Both the position numbers and the translations under genes were made by a program. A DNA stretch of 64,000 nt, taken from positions 1 to 64,000 of the forward strand of contig NZ_JASHKB010000018.1 of NCBI RefSeq assembly GCF_030732865.1. Direction: 5' to 3'. Positions 34,382 through 44,257 of this stretch are shown here, piece after piece. The notes under the pieces were generated by a model that was not told where the DNA came from, searched no databases, and worked only from the letters and a program-made list of their open reading frames with translations. This stretch comes from Roseitalea sp. MMSF_3546 (GTDB lineage Bacteria; Pseudomonadota; Alphaproteobacteria; Rhizobiales; Rhizobiaceae). Within the stretch, counting starts at the first letter, position 1; every line of letters starts with the position of its first letter.

Positions 34382-36550
34382 ATGACCCGCCTGCGCTGGC
34401 CATTCCTGTTGATTGGCGCGGGGCTCGTCATCGTCATGGCCGCGCTGCGGCTGGCCGATCCCTGGCCCACCCAGGCGCTGCGCCTTTTCTATTTCGATAG
34501 CCTCCAGCGCATCGACCCCCGGGCCCCGGCCGATCTGCCGGTGCGCGTGGTCGACATCGACGAGGCCTCGCTCGCCGCCATCGGCCAGTGGCCCTGGCCA
34601 CGCACGGTCATGGCCGAGCTGGTCGAGCGCCTCGGCGCCAACGGCGCCGCCGTCATCGCCTTCGACGTGCTGTTCGCCGAACCCGACCGCTATTCGCCGG
34701 CGCGCCTTGCCGAGGACCCGGCGCTGGCGCGCGTCCTGCGCGAGGGCCTTGACAGCGATACGCTCGCACCGTTCGACAATGACGCCATCTTCGCCCGCAC
34801 CATCGCGCGGATGCCGGTCGTGCTCGGCATAGCCGCAACGCCCGATCCGGGCGGCGCGATCGACTACGACAAGGCCGGCTTCGTGCAGATCGGCCAGGCG
34901 CCCGCGTCCGGCCTGATCGGCCTGACAGCGACCACTGCGCTGGTGCCGGAATTGCAGGCCGCCGCCACCGGCATCGGCTCCATGACCGTCGATCCGGGCG
35001 GCACGGACGGCATCGTGCGTCGCGTGCCCCTCGTGTGGCAGACGCCCGCCGGGCCGCTGCCGAGCCTGAGCATCGAGGCGCTGCGCGTCGCGCTCGGGGC
35101 AAGCACCGTGCTCGTCCACGGCTCGCCCGATGTCGAGGCGATCACCGAGCGCCTCCAGATCGCCGATTTTCACGTGCCGACCACCGATGACGGCCAGATC
35201 TGGGTGCGCTACCGCCGCGACGACCCGCAGCTTTACGTTCCCGCGATCGACGTTCTGGATGGAGCCGAGACCGTCAGGCCGCGCATCGAGGGCCACATCG
35301 TGCTGGTTGGCACCTCGGCGGCGGGGCTTCTGGATATCCGCACCACCGCGCTCGGCGAGGCGGTGCCCGGCGTGTCGGTGCACGCCCAGATAATCGAGCA
35401 GATCCTGACGGGCGACTTCCTGCAGCGCTCGGACCTGATCGCCGGCACCGAACTGCTGGTCTTCGTCTTCCTTGGCCTTGGCGTGACGGTGCTGATGTCG
35501 CGCTTTGGTCCGGTCGCCTCGCTGGCGACGGGCGGGGTGGCGGCTGTCGCGGTCCTCGGTGCCAGCTACGGCCTTTACGCGCGCGCCGGGGTCCTGTTCG
35601 ACGCGACCTTTCCGCTGCTCGGCGGGGCGGTCAATTTCGGCGTTCTGACCGCCTATCAATTCGTCGTCGCCGACCGCGAAAAACGGATGATCCGCCGCTC
35701 CTTTGCCCGCTATGTCTCGCCCGAGGTGCTCGGCGAGATCGAGCGCGCCGGCCACCGGCTCGAACTGGGCGGCGAGACCCGCGACATGACCATCATGTTC
35801 TGCGACATCCGCAAGTTCACCGGTCTGAGCGAGTCGCTGTCGCCGACCGAGATCGTCACCGTGCTCAACGACCTGTTCACCCGCCTGTCCGAGGCGATTC
35901 TCGACGAGCGCGGCACCATCGACAAGTTCATCGGCGATTCCATCATGGCGTTCTGGAACGCACCGCTTTCGATGGACGACCATCCGCGCCGCGCCTGCCT
36001 GGCCGCGGTTCGCATGCGCCGGGCGCTCGCCTCGTTCAACGGCTCCGATCTGATGGCCGGCAAGCCGAAGATCGAGCTCGCCATCGGTTGCGCCACCGGC
36101 CAGGCCTGCGTCGGCAATGTCGGCTCGGCCCACCGCTTCAACTACTCGGTGATCGGCGACACGGTGAACGTCGCCTCGCGCATCGAGGCGAGCTGCCGAC
36201 CGCTGGGCTACCCCATTGTCGTCTCCCACCTGACCGGCCGGCACGCCTCCGACCTGGCGGTCCTGCCCGCCGGCCGTATCGAAATCCGCGGCCGCATCGA
36301 GCGCCAGGATGTCGACATCGTCATCGGCGATGCCGATCTTGCCGGCTCGGACGCGTTTCGGCGTCTGTCCGACAGGCATGCCGCCCTCGTCGCCGCGCTG
36401 GGCGATGCGTCCGGCACCCGCGCGGTCGAAGCGCTGGTCGACGAATGCATCGCCGTCGGAGCGACCATCGATCCGCAATTGCAGCCATTTTATCGCAATC
36501 TTGTTGCAAGATCGGACGACTTTGGCAGGGTGATGGCAAAGGCCGTATGA
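34382..36550 (+). CDS. CHASE2-domain adenylate/guanylate cyclase
   Basis: A 722-residue transmembrane nucleotide cyclase. One N-terminal helix precedes a large periplasmic CHASE2 sensor domain (about 30-330; VRVVDIDEASLAAIGQWPWPR, GAAVIAFDVLFAEPD, HIVLVGTSAAGLLD, VSVHAQIIEQIL). Three helices follow near residues 350-430 and a class III cyclase domain near 465-640. Metal Asp residues lie in MTIMFCDIRKFT and in DKFIGDSIMAFWNAP (around 515); VIGDTVNVASRIEA (around 590) holds the Asn and Arg of the active site. An Asp at the purine-specifying position in IGDTVN favours cAMP. Upstream is a FecR-domain gene and downstream an HD phosphohydrolase. Confidence 0.93.
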   Translation: MTRLRWPFLLIGAGLVIVMAALRLADPWPTQALRLFYFDSLQRIDPRAPADLPVRVVDIDEASLAAIGQWPWPRTVMAELVERLGANGAAVIAFDVLFAEPDRYSPARLAEDPALARVLREGLDSDTLAPFDNDAIFARTIARMPVVLGIAATPDPGGAIDYDKAGFVQIGQAPASGLIGLTATTALVPELQAAATGIGSMTVDPGGTDGIVRRVPLVWQTPAGPLPSLSIEALRVALGASTVLVHGSPDVEAITERLQIADFHVPTTDDGQIWVRYRRDDPQLYVPAIDVLDGAETVRPRIEGHIVLVGTSAAGLLDIRTTALGEAVPGVSVHAQIIEQILTGDFLQRSDLIAGTELLVFVFLGLGVTVLMSRFGPVASLATGGVAAVAVLGASYGLYARAGVLFDATFPLLGGAVNFGVLTAYQFVVADREKRMIRRSFARYVSPEVLGEIERAGHRLELGGETRDMTIMFCDIRKFTGLSESLSPTEIVTVLNDLFTRLSEAILDERGTIDKFIGDSIMAFWNAPLSMDDHPRRACLAAVRMRRALASFNGSDLMAGKPKIELAIGCATGQACVGNVGSAHRFNYSVIGDTVNVASRIEASCRPLGYPIVVSHLTGRHASDLAVLPAGRIEIRGRIERQDVDIVIGDADLAGSDAFRRLSDRHAALVAALGDASGTRAVEALVDECIAVGATIDPQLQPFYRNLVARSDDFGRVMAKAV

Positions 36551-36586
36551 TTGACACCCGGTCGCGGCCGAAAAAGGGGAAACGGG

Positions 36587-37441
36587 ATGTTCAATCCAAC
36601 CGCGGTCGTCGCCTCGGCCTTCGGCGACCATCTCAAATCGCTGTTCGACCAGTATTTCGCCGGCCGCAAATCCGAATACGCGGCCTATATCGGCGGTGCC
36701 GCCCGCCTCGTTCTCGAGCGGCTGGGCAATTCCGATGCGCTCTATCACAATGCCGAGCACACCATGATGGTCACGCTGGTCGGCCAGCAGATCCTGCGGG
36801 GCCGCCTGGTTTCCGAATCGGTGCAGCCCGAGGACTGGCTGCATTACACGCTCGCGCTACTGGTCCATGACATCGGTTATGTCCGGGGCATCTGCGCCGG
36901 CGACACCGACGATGCGGTCGTCATCGATCTGGACGGCACCACCAAGCCCTGGCCGCGCGGCGCTTCCGATGCGTTTCTGGCGCCCCATCATGTCGAGCGC
37001 GGCATGATCTATGCGCGAACGCGGTTCGCCAGTTCGGTGTTCGTTGACGAGGAGCGCATCGCGGCGGCCATCGATTTCACGCGCTTTCCCATACCCGGCG
37101 AGGCGCGTTACGGCGACACCGGAGGCGAGTTCGCGCTGGTGCGGGCGGCCGACCTGATCGGGCAGATGGGCGACCCCTTCTATCACCGCAAGATCAACGG
37201 TCTGTTCCACGAATTCTCCGAGATCGGCATGGCGCAGAAGCTGGGCTATGATTCCCCGGCCGACCTGATCGACAAATATCCCGATTTCTTCTGGTCGCAG
37301 GTCCAGCCATATATCGGGCCGGCCATCGGCCATCTCGAACAGACCATCGAGGGCAAGCAGTGGATCGCCCAGCTCTACAACAATATCTTCCAGGCCACGC
37401 GCGCCAAATGGCCGCGCGCCGGCGCCGCCGTCAACCAGTGA
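36587..37441 (+). CDS. HD-domain metal-dependent phosphohydrolase
   Basis: A 284-residue HD-superfamily protein. The metal motif is split as usual: His and HNAEH in YHNAEHTMMV near residue 60, HD in LLVHDIGY near residue 93, and a later Asp in IDFTRFP. The HNxxH...HD order resembles cyclic-nucleotide phosphodiesterases, but the rest of their signature is absent. The start is the ATG at 36587, behind AAAAAGGGGA. It follows the cyclase stop by 36 bases on the same strand, so a role in cyclic nucleotide turnover is plausible (inference). Confidence 0.82.
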   Translation: MFNPTAVVASAFGDHLKSLFDQYFAGRKSEYAAYIGGAARLVLERLGNSDALYHNAEHTMMVTLVGQQILRGRLVSESVQPEDWLHYTLALLVHDIGYVRGICAGDTDDAVVIDLDGTTKPWPRGASDAFLAPHHVERGMIYARTRFASSVFVDEERIAAAIDFTRFPIPGEARYGDTGGEFALVRAADLIGQMGDPFYHRKINGLFHEFSEIGMAQKLGYDSPADLIDKYPDFFWSQVQPYIGPAIGHLEQTIEGKQWIAQLYNNIFQATRAKWPRAGAAVNQ

Positions 37442-37468
37442 CCGCCAGCATCGCCTCGTTTCCGTGCC

Positions 37469-38488
37469 ATGACGATCCCGCCCGAGGATGATTTTGCCGC
37501 CGCCTGCCGGCGCATCGTCGCCGATATCGGCCTTGGCGAAGAAGGTTCGGTCACCCGGGTGCGGCTGCTGACCGGCGGCGTATCGTCAGACATCGCCGCG
37601 GTCACGGTCGCCGGCCGGACCGTCTGCGTCAAGCGTGCCCTGCCAAGGCTGAAGGTCGCCGCCGACTGGCGCGCCCCGGTCGAGCGCAACCGGGCCGAAT
37701 ATCGCTGGCTGGCGTTCGCCGCGCGTGCCGTACCGGGCTGCGCGCCGCGCCCTCTCGGCCGCTCGGACCGCGAGAACGGCTTCGCCATGGCCTATCTGCC
37801 GCCCGACGCCGCCGCCAACTGGAAGACGCAGATGCTGGGCGGCGGCTCTGCGCTGCCCGTCGCCGCCGCCGTCGGCGATACGCTGGGCCGTCTGCACGCA
37901 CTCTCGGCGGCCCCCGGTTTCGATGCCTGCGGCTTCGACAATCTGGGCGATTTCACCGATCTGCGCCTCGACCCCTATCTGCGCGAGATCGGCCGCGTCC
38001 ATCGGGATCTGGCCGATGCCATGGCCGCGCTGTGCACCGCATTCGCCACGGCACGGCCGGTGCTGGTGCATGGTGACGTCAGCCCCAAGAATATCCTCAT
38101 TGCCGCGACCGGGCCTGTCCTGCTGGACGCCGAATGCGCGACGATGGGCGATGGTGCCTTCGATGTCGCCTTCTGCCTGAACCACCTTCTGCTCAAGGCG
38201 GTCCATCAGCCCGCCCTGGCGGCGGATCGGCTCAGCGGCGCGCGGGACCTGTGGACGGCCTATCGCAAGCATCTGCACACGGAGGCGCCCGACGCGTTCG
38301 AGGCGCGCGTCGCCGCTTATCTGCCGGCGCTGTTGCTTGCCCGCGTCGACGGCAAGTCCCCGGTCGAGTATCTCGATCAAGTCAGCCGCGACGCGGTCCG
38401 CCAAACCGCGCGGGCGCTGATCGCCCGCTGCCCGCGGGATCTGGAAACCATCGTGCGCACCGTCGCCGCGGCGGCGGGCCGGTCGTAA
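37469..38488 (+). CDS. Aminoglycoside phosphotransferase/choline-kinase-fold small-molecule kinase
   Basis: A 339-residue APH-fold kinase. The N-lobe has a Gly-rich LLTGGVSSDIAAV and the ATP Lys in VCVKRAL. The Brenner catalytic loop is LVHGDVSPKNILI (Asp near residue 205), and the metal-binding strand is VLLDAECATMGDGAFDVAF. An intact set of catalytic residues indicates activity. The methylthioribose kinase or homoserine kinase type of substrate cannot be decided. It begins 28 bases after the HD gene and may be in its transcript. The stop codon lies within a 14-bp tandem duplication. Confidence 0.82.
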   Translation: MTIPPEDDFAAACRRIVADIGLGEEGSVTRVRLLTGGVSSDIAAVTVAGRTVCVKRALPRLKVAADWRAPVERNRAEYRWLAFAARAVPGCAPRPLGRSDRENGFAMAYLPPDAAANWKTQMLGGGSALPVAAAVGDTLGRLHALSAAPGFDACGFDNLGDFTDLRLDPYLREIGRVHRDLADAMAALCTAFATARPVLVHGDVSPKNILIAATGPVLLDAECATMGDGAFDVAFCLNHLLLKAVHQPALAADRLSGARDLWTAYRKHLHTEAPDAFEARVAAYLPALLLARVDGKSPVEYLDQVSRDAVRQTARALIARCPRDLETIVRTVAAAAGRS

Positions 38489-38503
38489 CGGGCCGGTCGT
38501 AAC
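38476..38503. repeat. 14-bp tandem duplication at a stop codon
   Basis: GGGCCGGTCGTAAC occurs twice head to tail (38476-38489 and 38490-38503), with a further GGGC. The first copy contains the TAA stop of the APH-type kinase. Probably a local replication-slippage event. Confidence 0.8.
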
Positions 38504-38529
38504 GGGCAGGGCGTGTCGGGCAAGACGGT

Positions 38530-39627
<1,098 letters not shown>

Positions 39628-39658
39628 GGCCGGCTTGCCTTGAAAATCGTCGCCGCCC

Positions 39659-40021
39659 TCATTTGATGGCGACGATCTGGATTTCGACCAGATCGGTTGG
39701 CTCGGCCAGCCGCGCCTCGACACAGGCGCGCGCCGGAGCGGCGCCCTCGGGCACCCATTCGTCCCAGATCGCATTGACCTGGTGGCGCGTGCGGATGTCC
39801 GACAGCCAGATCATCGCCGAGACGATCTTGGCGCGCTCCGAGCCGGCTTCCTCGAGCATCGTATCGAGCTTGGCCAGTATGTTTCGGGTCTGCCCATCCA
39901 GATCGAGTGTGCGGTCCGACGAGATCTGGCCGGCGAAGTGCAGCATGCTGGCGCCGGCGGGCACCTCCACCACCTGGCTCATGCGCTGGCCGGTCCGGTA
40001 TCGCTTGATCGTCTCGGTCAT
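39659..40021 (-). CDS. RidA/YjgF family protein
   Basis: A 120-residue Rid-family protein. LHFAGQISSD near residue 28 and QTRNILAKLDTMLEEAGS, then MIWLSDI match the fold. The C-terminus is PARACVEARLAEPTDLVEIQIVAI, where RACVEARL is the Arg-containing active-site motif of imine/enamine deaminases. These homotrimers destroy reactive enamines or act as pathway-specific hydrolases. Its place between a creatininase-family hydrolase and the ATPase suggests the pathway passes through an imine or a similar nitrogen intermediate (inference). Confidence 0.88.
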   Translation of the reverse strand: MTETIKRYRTGQRMSQVVEVPAGASMLHFAGQISSDRTLDLDGQTRNILAKLDTMLEEAGSERAKIVSAMIWLSDIRTRHQVNAIWDEWVPEGAAPARACVEARLAEPTDLVEIQIVAIK

Positions 40022-40030
40022 GATCGGGTC

Positions 40031-40747
40031 CTATCGGGCAGTTGGCGCCGGGGTCAGGCCCTCGGCACGCATGATGTCGGCGACCTTCTGCGAGAGGACC
40101 TCGACGGTCCTGTCGCGATTGGCTCGCCCCGCTTCGAGATCGGCCCTGGTCGGCTCGCCGTTTATGCCGCCCGAATCCGGATGGATGGCGTGCCGCGAGC
40201 GCAGCTTGTACCAGGGCTTTTCGATCGTGTAGTCGCGGGCGCGCTCGGGATGATAGACCGCGCCGGTCACCGCGGCGACCTCGGTCTCGCCCTTGTCGGC
40301 GTGGTGGATGCCGCCGATGCCCGCTTCGGTCCACCAGTTCCAGCAGGCCAGCCTGGCGTCGGGATAGCCTTGCCAGATCGTCCAGAACGCGGCTTCGCAG
40401 GCCGCCTTGTTGGCGCCGTGCCCGCTCACGAAGATCAGCCGTTCGAAGCCGTGGAAGCAGAACATGCCGCCCAGTTCGGCGATGACGTTGGTGAACGTGC
40501 CCGTCGTCAGTCCGATCGTGCCCGGATAGTCGCGCATCTCGTCGGCAAAGCCATAGGGCAGGCCCGGTGCCAGGATGGCGCCGGTGCGTTCGCAGATGGC
40601 GCGGGAGAAATACTCGGCGGTGTCGATGTCGACACTGAGCGACAGGTGCGGGCCGTGCGCCTCGATCAGCCCGATCGGGATCAGCACCGGCAATCGCCGG
40701 TCGAGCGCGTCGACCTCGTGATTGGTCAGGCGTTTCCATTCAAGCAT
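40031..40747 (-). CDS. Creatininase-family amidohydrolase (first paralogue)
   Basis: A 238-residue creatininase/MftE-like hydrolase with the metal-binding EAHGPHLSLSVD (Glu, His, Asp near residues 28-39), SGHGANK (near 113) and a late Glu in ADKGETEVAA. Family members open lactam or formamide rings or cleave peptides with two metal ions. The ATG at 40747 has GGAGG eight bases upstream; a start seven codons earlier is less likely. Ten bases separate it from ridA. A second family member (45826-46587) lies in the divergent arm; they share the motifs but are clearly different. Confidence 0.88.
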   Translation of the reverse strand: MLEWKRLTNHEVDALDRRLPVLIPIGLIEAHGPHLSLSVDIDTAEYFSRAICERTGAILAPGLPYGFADEMRDYPGTIGLTTGTFTNVIAELGGMFCFHGFERLIFVSGHGANKAACEAAFWTIWQGYPDARLACWNWWTEAGIGGIHHADKGETEVAAVTGAVYHPERARDYTIEKPWYKLRSRHAIHPDSGGINGEPTRADLEAGRANRDRTVEVLSQKVADIMRAEGLTPAPTAR

Positions 40748-40799
40748 GGCCGCGGCCTCCGTTCGCACTTTTGTTGCTGCCGATCATCATTCGTGCACC

Positions 40800-41819
40800 T
40801 CACGCCGCATCCGACGCCGCCTGTTCCGTTGCGGCCAGCACGGCACGCATGGTCGCCTCGTCGGTGACCAGCACATGGATCAGCCCGGTGCGCAGCGCAC
40901 CGGTGATCACATCGACCTTGCCGGCGCCGCCCGATGCCAGCACCAGCGACTTCATCATGCGCAGTTCGGCAAGCCCCGGCCCGACAAGCTGGCGGTTGAT
41001 GGGGTGATCGATCGGGGTGCCATTGATGTCGATGAAGGTGCCCAGCAGGTCGCCGACCGCGCCCGCCGCGGCAAGATCGGTCGCCGTCACGCCGCGCGGC
41101 AGGCCGTGCCGAACGAGCAGCGAGGCTTCGCTCATGTCGCCGGCGGCAAAGCAGGCCACGTCGCTGCGCAAGATCAGCTCGAGGACGGAGGAATAGAATT
41201 GCTGGCCGGTCAGCACATAGCGCGCCTCCGGCGTATCGGCGTAGATCGGCGCGGTCATGTAGTAGCGCTCGGCATCGAGCAGGCGGCCGAGTTTGCCAAT
41301 GATTTCAATGGCGTTCTCTTCGGACGACCGGGGCAGCGTGCCGAGCAGGGTGACGATCTTGCCTTCGGGGCGCGAGACCGGACGCAGAAAGCGCAGCATC
41401 TCGCGCATGGTCTGGCCCCAGCCCAGCCCGAACACGGTGTTTTCGGGATCGGCGACCTGCTCGGACATGTAGCGGGCAAGGCCGGCCCCGATCATGGCAT
41501 GGGTGCGTTCGGGCGCCACGGGGCTCGGCACCACCACCGCGTCGAGCAGGCCGAACGTCTTGATGGCCTTCTGTTCGAGGGCCACGCAGGAGGCGAGCGG
41601 TGCGGTGACCTCGACACGCACCAGTCCCTGTTCGCGGCATTCGGCCAGCATGCGGTTGACCCTGAACCGCGACAGGCCCAGCGCGTCGGCGATCTCCGAC
41701 TGCGTCTTTTCCTCGATGAAATACAGCCAGGCGGCGCGCAGCATGCGGGCGCGCTCGCCATCGGCGAGGTCGGCCTCGGCCGGAGCGGTCTGCGCCACGC
41801 TCTGCATTGTCGAAGTCAA
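40800..41819 (-). CDS. SorC/DeoR-type sugar-binding transcriptional regulator
   Basis: A 339-residue SorC-family regulator. The N-terminal HTH is EEKTQSEIADALGLSRFRVNRML near residues 37-60. The sugar-binding domain has AVVVPSP, GLGWGQTMREML, the LLGTLPRS loop and LASGGAGKVDVITGALRTGLIHVLVTDEATM, which is the typical SorC end. It heads the minus-strand arm and is divergent from the binding-protein operon. It is therefore the expected local regulator of both arms, responding to a phosphorylated sugar-like intermediate (family knowledge). Confidence 0.93.
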   Translation of the reverse strand: MTSTMQSVAQTAPAEADLADGERARMLRAAWLYFIEEKTQSEIADALGLSRFRVNRMLAECREQGLVRVEVTAPLASCVALEQKAIKTFGLLDAVVVPSPVAPERTHAMIGAGLARYMSEQVADPENTVFGLGWGQTMREMLRFLRPVSRPEGKIVTLLGTLPRSSEENAIEIIGKLGRLLDAERYYMTAPIYADTPEARYVLTGQQFYSSVLELILRSDVACFAAGDMSEASLLVRHGLPRGVTATDLAAAGAVGDLLGTFIDINGTPIDHPINRQLVGPGLAELRMMKSLVLASGGAGKVDVITGALRTGLIHVLVTDEATMRAVLAATEQAASDAA

Positions 41820-41845
41820 CTCGGTTTCCCGCCGTTTCGCCGGTT

Positions 41846-41875
41846 TTGCAATTTTTGTTGATAGGTCATTACAAT
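41846..41875 (+). promoter_or_regulatory. Putative promoter of the binding-protein operon
   Basis: TTGCAA (41846-41851), an 18-base spacer and TACAAT (41870-41875) lie in a conspicuously AT-rich patch between the divergent SorC and binding-protein genes. The patch AATTTTTGTTGATAGGTCAT is also the most likely place for a SorC operator. Confidence 0.5.
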
Positions 41876-41962
41876 TGTGCTAGCCCTGTGTCAATGACAC
41901 TCCGTGCCGGGTTCGGCGCTGTGCACGGCGGACGACAAGACAGCCGATCGATGGAGGTGAAA

Positions 41963-43327
41963 TTGAAAGCATCAGCCAGATTGCTGACCGCGGCGGCCAT
42001 GACGCTCGCCCTGCCGGCATCCGCCAGCGCCCAGACCGAGATCAACATCGTCGCCTTTGCCCCCGGCTTCGCCTGGGCCGACATGTTCGGCGTGTCGGGC
42101 ACCGAGAAGACCGACAAGCTGCGCGCCTTCGAGGAGGCCAACGACATCACGGTCAATATCGAGTTCGCCGACGAGGAGACCGCGCGCCAGAAGGTGTTGC
42201 TCGACCTGGTCAACCAGACCGGCACCTACGACCTGGTCATGCTCGGCTCGGACGGGGCGGTGCAGACCTTCTCCTATGCCGGTTACCTCGAACCGCTCGA
42301 CGACCTGCTGGCGACCGCGACCGACTATTTCGATCCCGAGGCCGTCTACCCGCAGTTCCTGGAGGCCAACCGCGTCGACGGCCAGCTCTGGGCGCTGCCC
42401 TACTACTCCTTCGGCGCCGGCGTGATCTACCGACAGGACATCTTCGACAAGTACGGCATCGAGGCGTTCCCGGCCACCACCGCCGAACTCGAGGATGTCC
42501 TCGCCACGATCAAGGCGGGCCTTGAAGAAGACGGCATGAGCGATGTCTATCCGTTGACCATGCGCGGCGCGCCGGGCGAGGAGCCGAGCCTCGATCTTGC
42601 CGGCTTCGTCTATGCCTATGCGGGCTATCCGGCCTGGTTCGAGGGCGGGGCGACCACGCCCGAGGAAATTCGCCAGACCGACGCCAGGCCGATCTTCACC
42701 GGCGATTTCCGGCCCGGCTTCGAGGCTTTCGTTGAATGGTCGCGCGAATATGGCCCCGACGGCATCGCCACCCATACCTGGGTCGACATGATGAACCTGT
42801 ACGGCGCCGGCCAGGCGGTGGTTCTCATGCCCTCGGCGATCAACGGCTTTGCCGCGCTTGGCGGCACGGAGAACGAGGACGTGGCGAACCACACCGCGTT
42901 TGCGCCATCGCCCAAAGGGCCCTCGGGCGAGCCGATCCAGAGCTTCTGGACCTTCTCGGTCGGCGTCAGCGCCTTTTCCGAGAACAAGGAGGAAGCCTTC
43001 AGGACGCTGGCCTTCCTGACCGGCGAGCAGGCCATGCAGGGCTTTGCCGAAACCGTCGGCTGGCCCTACTCCACCTTCCCCTCGATCACCAATGGCGAGG
43101 TCCTGACGGCCAAGTGGCCGGCCGAGATGCTGTCGCAGATCGAGGCCAGCTACGAGCAGGCCAACCCGCATTACTTCCCCTATATCCCCGAACTCAACGC
43201 CTTCATGGAACGCATCGGCACGGCCGCCTCGGAGGCGATCTCCGGCTCCAAGACGGTCGACGAGGCGCTCGAGGAGCTTCAGGCCTGGGCCGAAGAGCGC
43301 ATGGAACGCGCCGGCTACTACGAGTGA
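41963..43327 (+). CDS. Sugar ABC transporter substrate-binding protein
   Basis: A 454-residue CUT1 (SBP_bac_1) binding protein. After a signal peptide of about 25 residues (KASARLLTAAAMTLALPASA, cleavage near SAQ) come the family segments DEETARQKVLLDLVNQTGTYDLVMLGSDG and LWALPYYSFGAGVIYRQDIFDKYG. The TTG at 41963 is preferred as start: GGAGGTGA ends two bases before it, and translation there gives an ideal signal peptide. An in-frame ATG at 41951 overlaps that ribosome binding site and has no site of its own. Ligand unknown; probably a sugar, polyol or sugar amide given the enzymes in the locus. Confidence 0.92.
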   Translation: MKASARLLTAAAMTLALPASASAQTEINIVAFAPGFAWADMFGVSGTEKTDKLRAFEEANDITVNIEFADEETARQKVLLDLVNQTGTYDLVMLGSDGAVQTFSYAGYLEPLDDLLATATDYFDPEAVYPQFLEANRVDGQLWALPYYSFGAGVIYRQDIFDKYGIEAFPATTAELEDVLATIKAGLEEDGMSDVYPLTMRGAPGEEPSLDLAGFVYAYAGYPAWFEGGATTPEEIRQTDARPIFTGDFRPGFEAFVEWSREYGPDGIATHTWVDMMNLYGAGQAVVLMPSAINGFAALGGTENEDVANHTAFAPSPKGPSGEPIQSFWTFSVGVSAFSENKEEAFRTLAFLTGEQAMQGFAETVGWPYSTFPSITNGEVLTAKWPAEMLSQIEASYEQANPHYFPYIPELNAFMERIGTAASEAISGSKTVDEALEELQAWAEERMERAGYYE

Positions 43328-43342
43328 GCGCCGCGCACGAAA

Positions 43343-43372
43343 GTCCGCGCCGGACCGGCGTCCGGCGCGGAC
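43343..43372 (+). repeat. 13-bp perfect inverted repeat after the binding-protein gene
   Basis: GTCCGCGCCGGAC (43343-43355) and GTCCGGCGCGGAC (43360-43372) form a perfect 13-bp stem with a four-base loop. It lies between the binding-protein stop and the first permease. Too stable to be incidental; no T-run follows. Confidence 0.7.
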
Positions 43373-43396
43373 AGGCACGATCGGGCACGTCCCAAC

Positions 43397-44257
43397 ATGG
43401 CTGTTAGCTGGCGGTTCTGGTTCGTCTTGCCGATGGTGGTCGCCCTCGGCACGGTGGTGCTCTTTCCCACCGTCTATCTGTTCTGGATGAGCACCCAGCA
43501 TTGGCTGGTGACCGATCCGGAACGGTTCTTCATAGGGCTGGACAATTTCGCGCGCCTGACCGGCGGCGCGGACTTCTGGCAGTCCCTGCGCGTCACCGGT
43601 GCCTATCTGGTGTTGTCGACCGTGCTGATGCTCGGTCTCGGCATGGGCCTGGCACTGACCTTCGCGCGCGCCGGCACCGGCTGGATGCGCGCCATCGTCG
43701 TCATGCCGCTTGTCATTCCGCCGGTGGTCGCCGGTTTCACCTGGCGCTTCCTGCTCAATGGCGAGATCGGCTTTCTGGGCGCCTATCTGCTGCCCATGGC
43801 CGGGCTCGACCTCAATCCGCTGGCCGAACCGCGCGCCGCGCTGGTTTCCGTCGTCATTGCCGATGTGTGGAGCCGCACGCCCTTCATGTTCCTGATCTTC
43901 CTTGCCGCCTTGCAGTCGATCCCGCGCGACTTCTATGAAGCGGCGCGCATGGACGGGGCCAATCCGTTCCACGAATTCTTCTTCGTCACGCTGCCGCTGC
44001 TCAAGGGCGCGCTTTTCGTTGCGATCATGTTCCGGCTGGTCGACGCCATCAACACCTTCGAGCTCATCTATGTGATGACCAGGGGCGGGCCGGGGCGCGC
44101 CACGCAGATCCTGTCCATCTTCGGCTGGCGCACCGCCTTTCAGGAGCTCGATTTCGGCCAGGCCGCGGCGCTCGGCGTGATCATGCTGGCAATCACGCTC
44201 GCCGGTGCGCTGCTGGTCTTCCGTCGCTTCGTGCGGGGCCAGGTGGGGGCCGCATGA
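43397..44257 (+). CDS. Sugar ABC transporter permease (MalF/UgpA type)
   Basis: A 286-residue CUT1 permease with six predicted helices. The conserved EAA loop is EAARMDGANPFHEFFFVTLPLLKG near residues 180-203. N-terminal features include LGTVVLFPTVYLFWMS. It overlaps the second permease by four bases (ATGA). Confidence 0.93.
   Translation: MAVSWRFWFVLPMVVALGTVVLFPTVYLFWMSTQHWLVTDPERFFIGLDNFARLTGGADFWQSLRVTGAYLVLSTVLMLGLGMGLALTFARAGTGWMRAIVVMPLVIPPVVAGFTWRFLLNGEIGFLGAYLLPMAGLDLNPLAEPRAALVSVVIADVWSRTPFMFLIFLAALQSIPRDFYEAARMDGANPFHEFFFVTLPLLKGALFVAIMFRLVDAINTFELIYVMTRGGPGRATQILSIFGWRTAFQELDFGQAAALGVIMLAITLAGALLVFRRFVRGQVGAA

Noticed and set aside
33956-36844. A 962-codon open frame opposite the CHASE2 cyclase
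   Set aside because: The plus-strand frame has intact CHASE2 and cyclase motifs; the opposite frame is compositional only.
38476-38503. CRISPR or larger repeat array
   Set aside because: Only two tandem 14-bp copies and no spacers; no other repeat array was found in the window.
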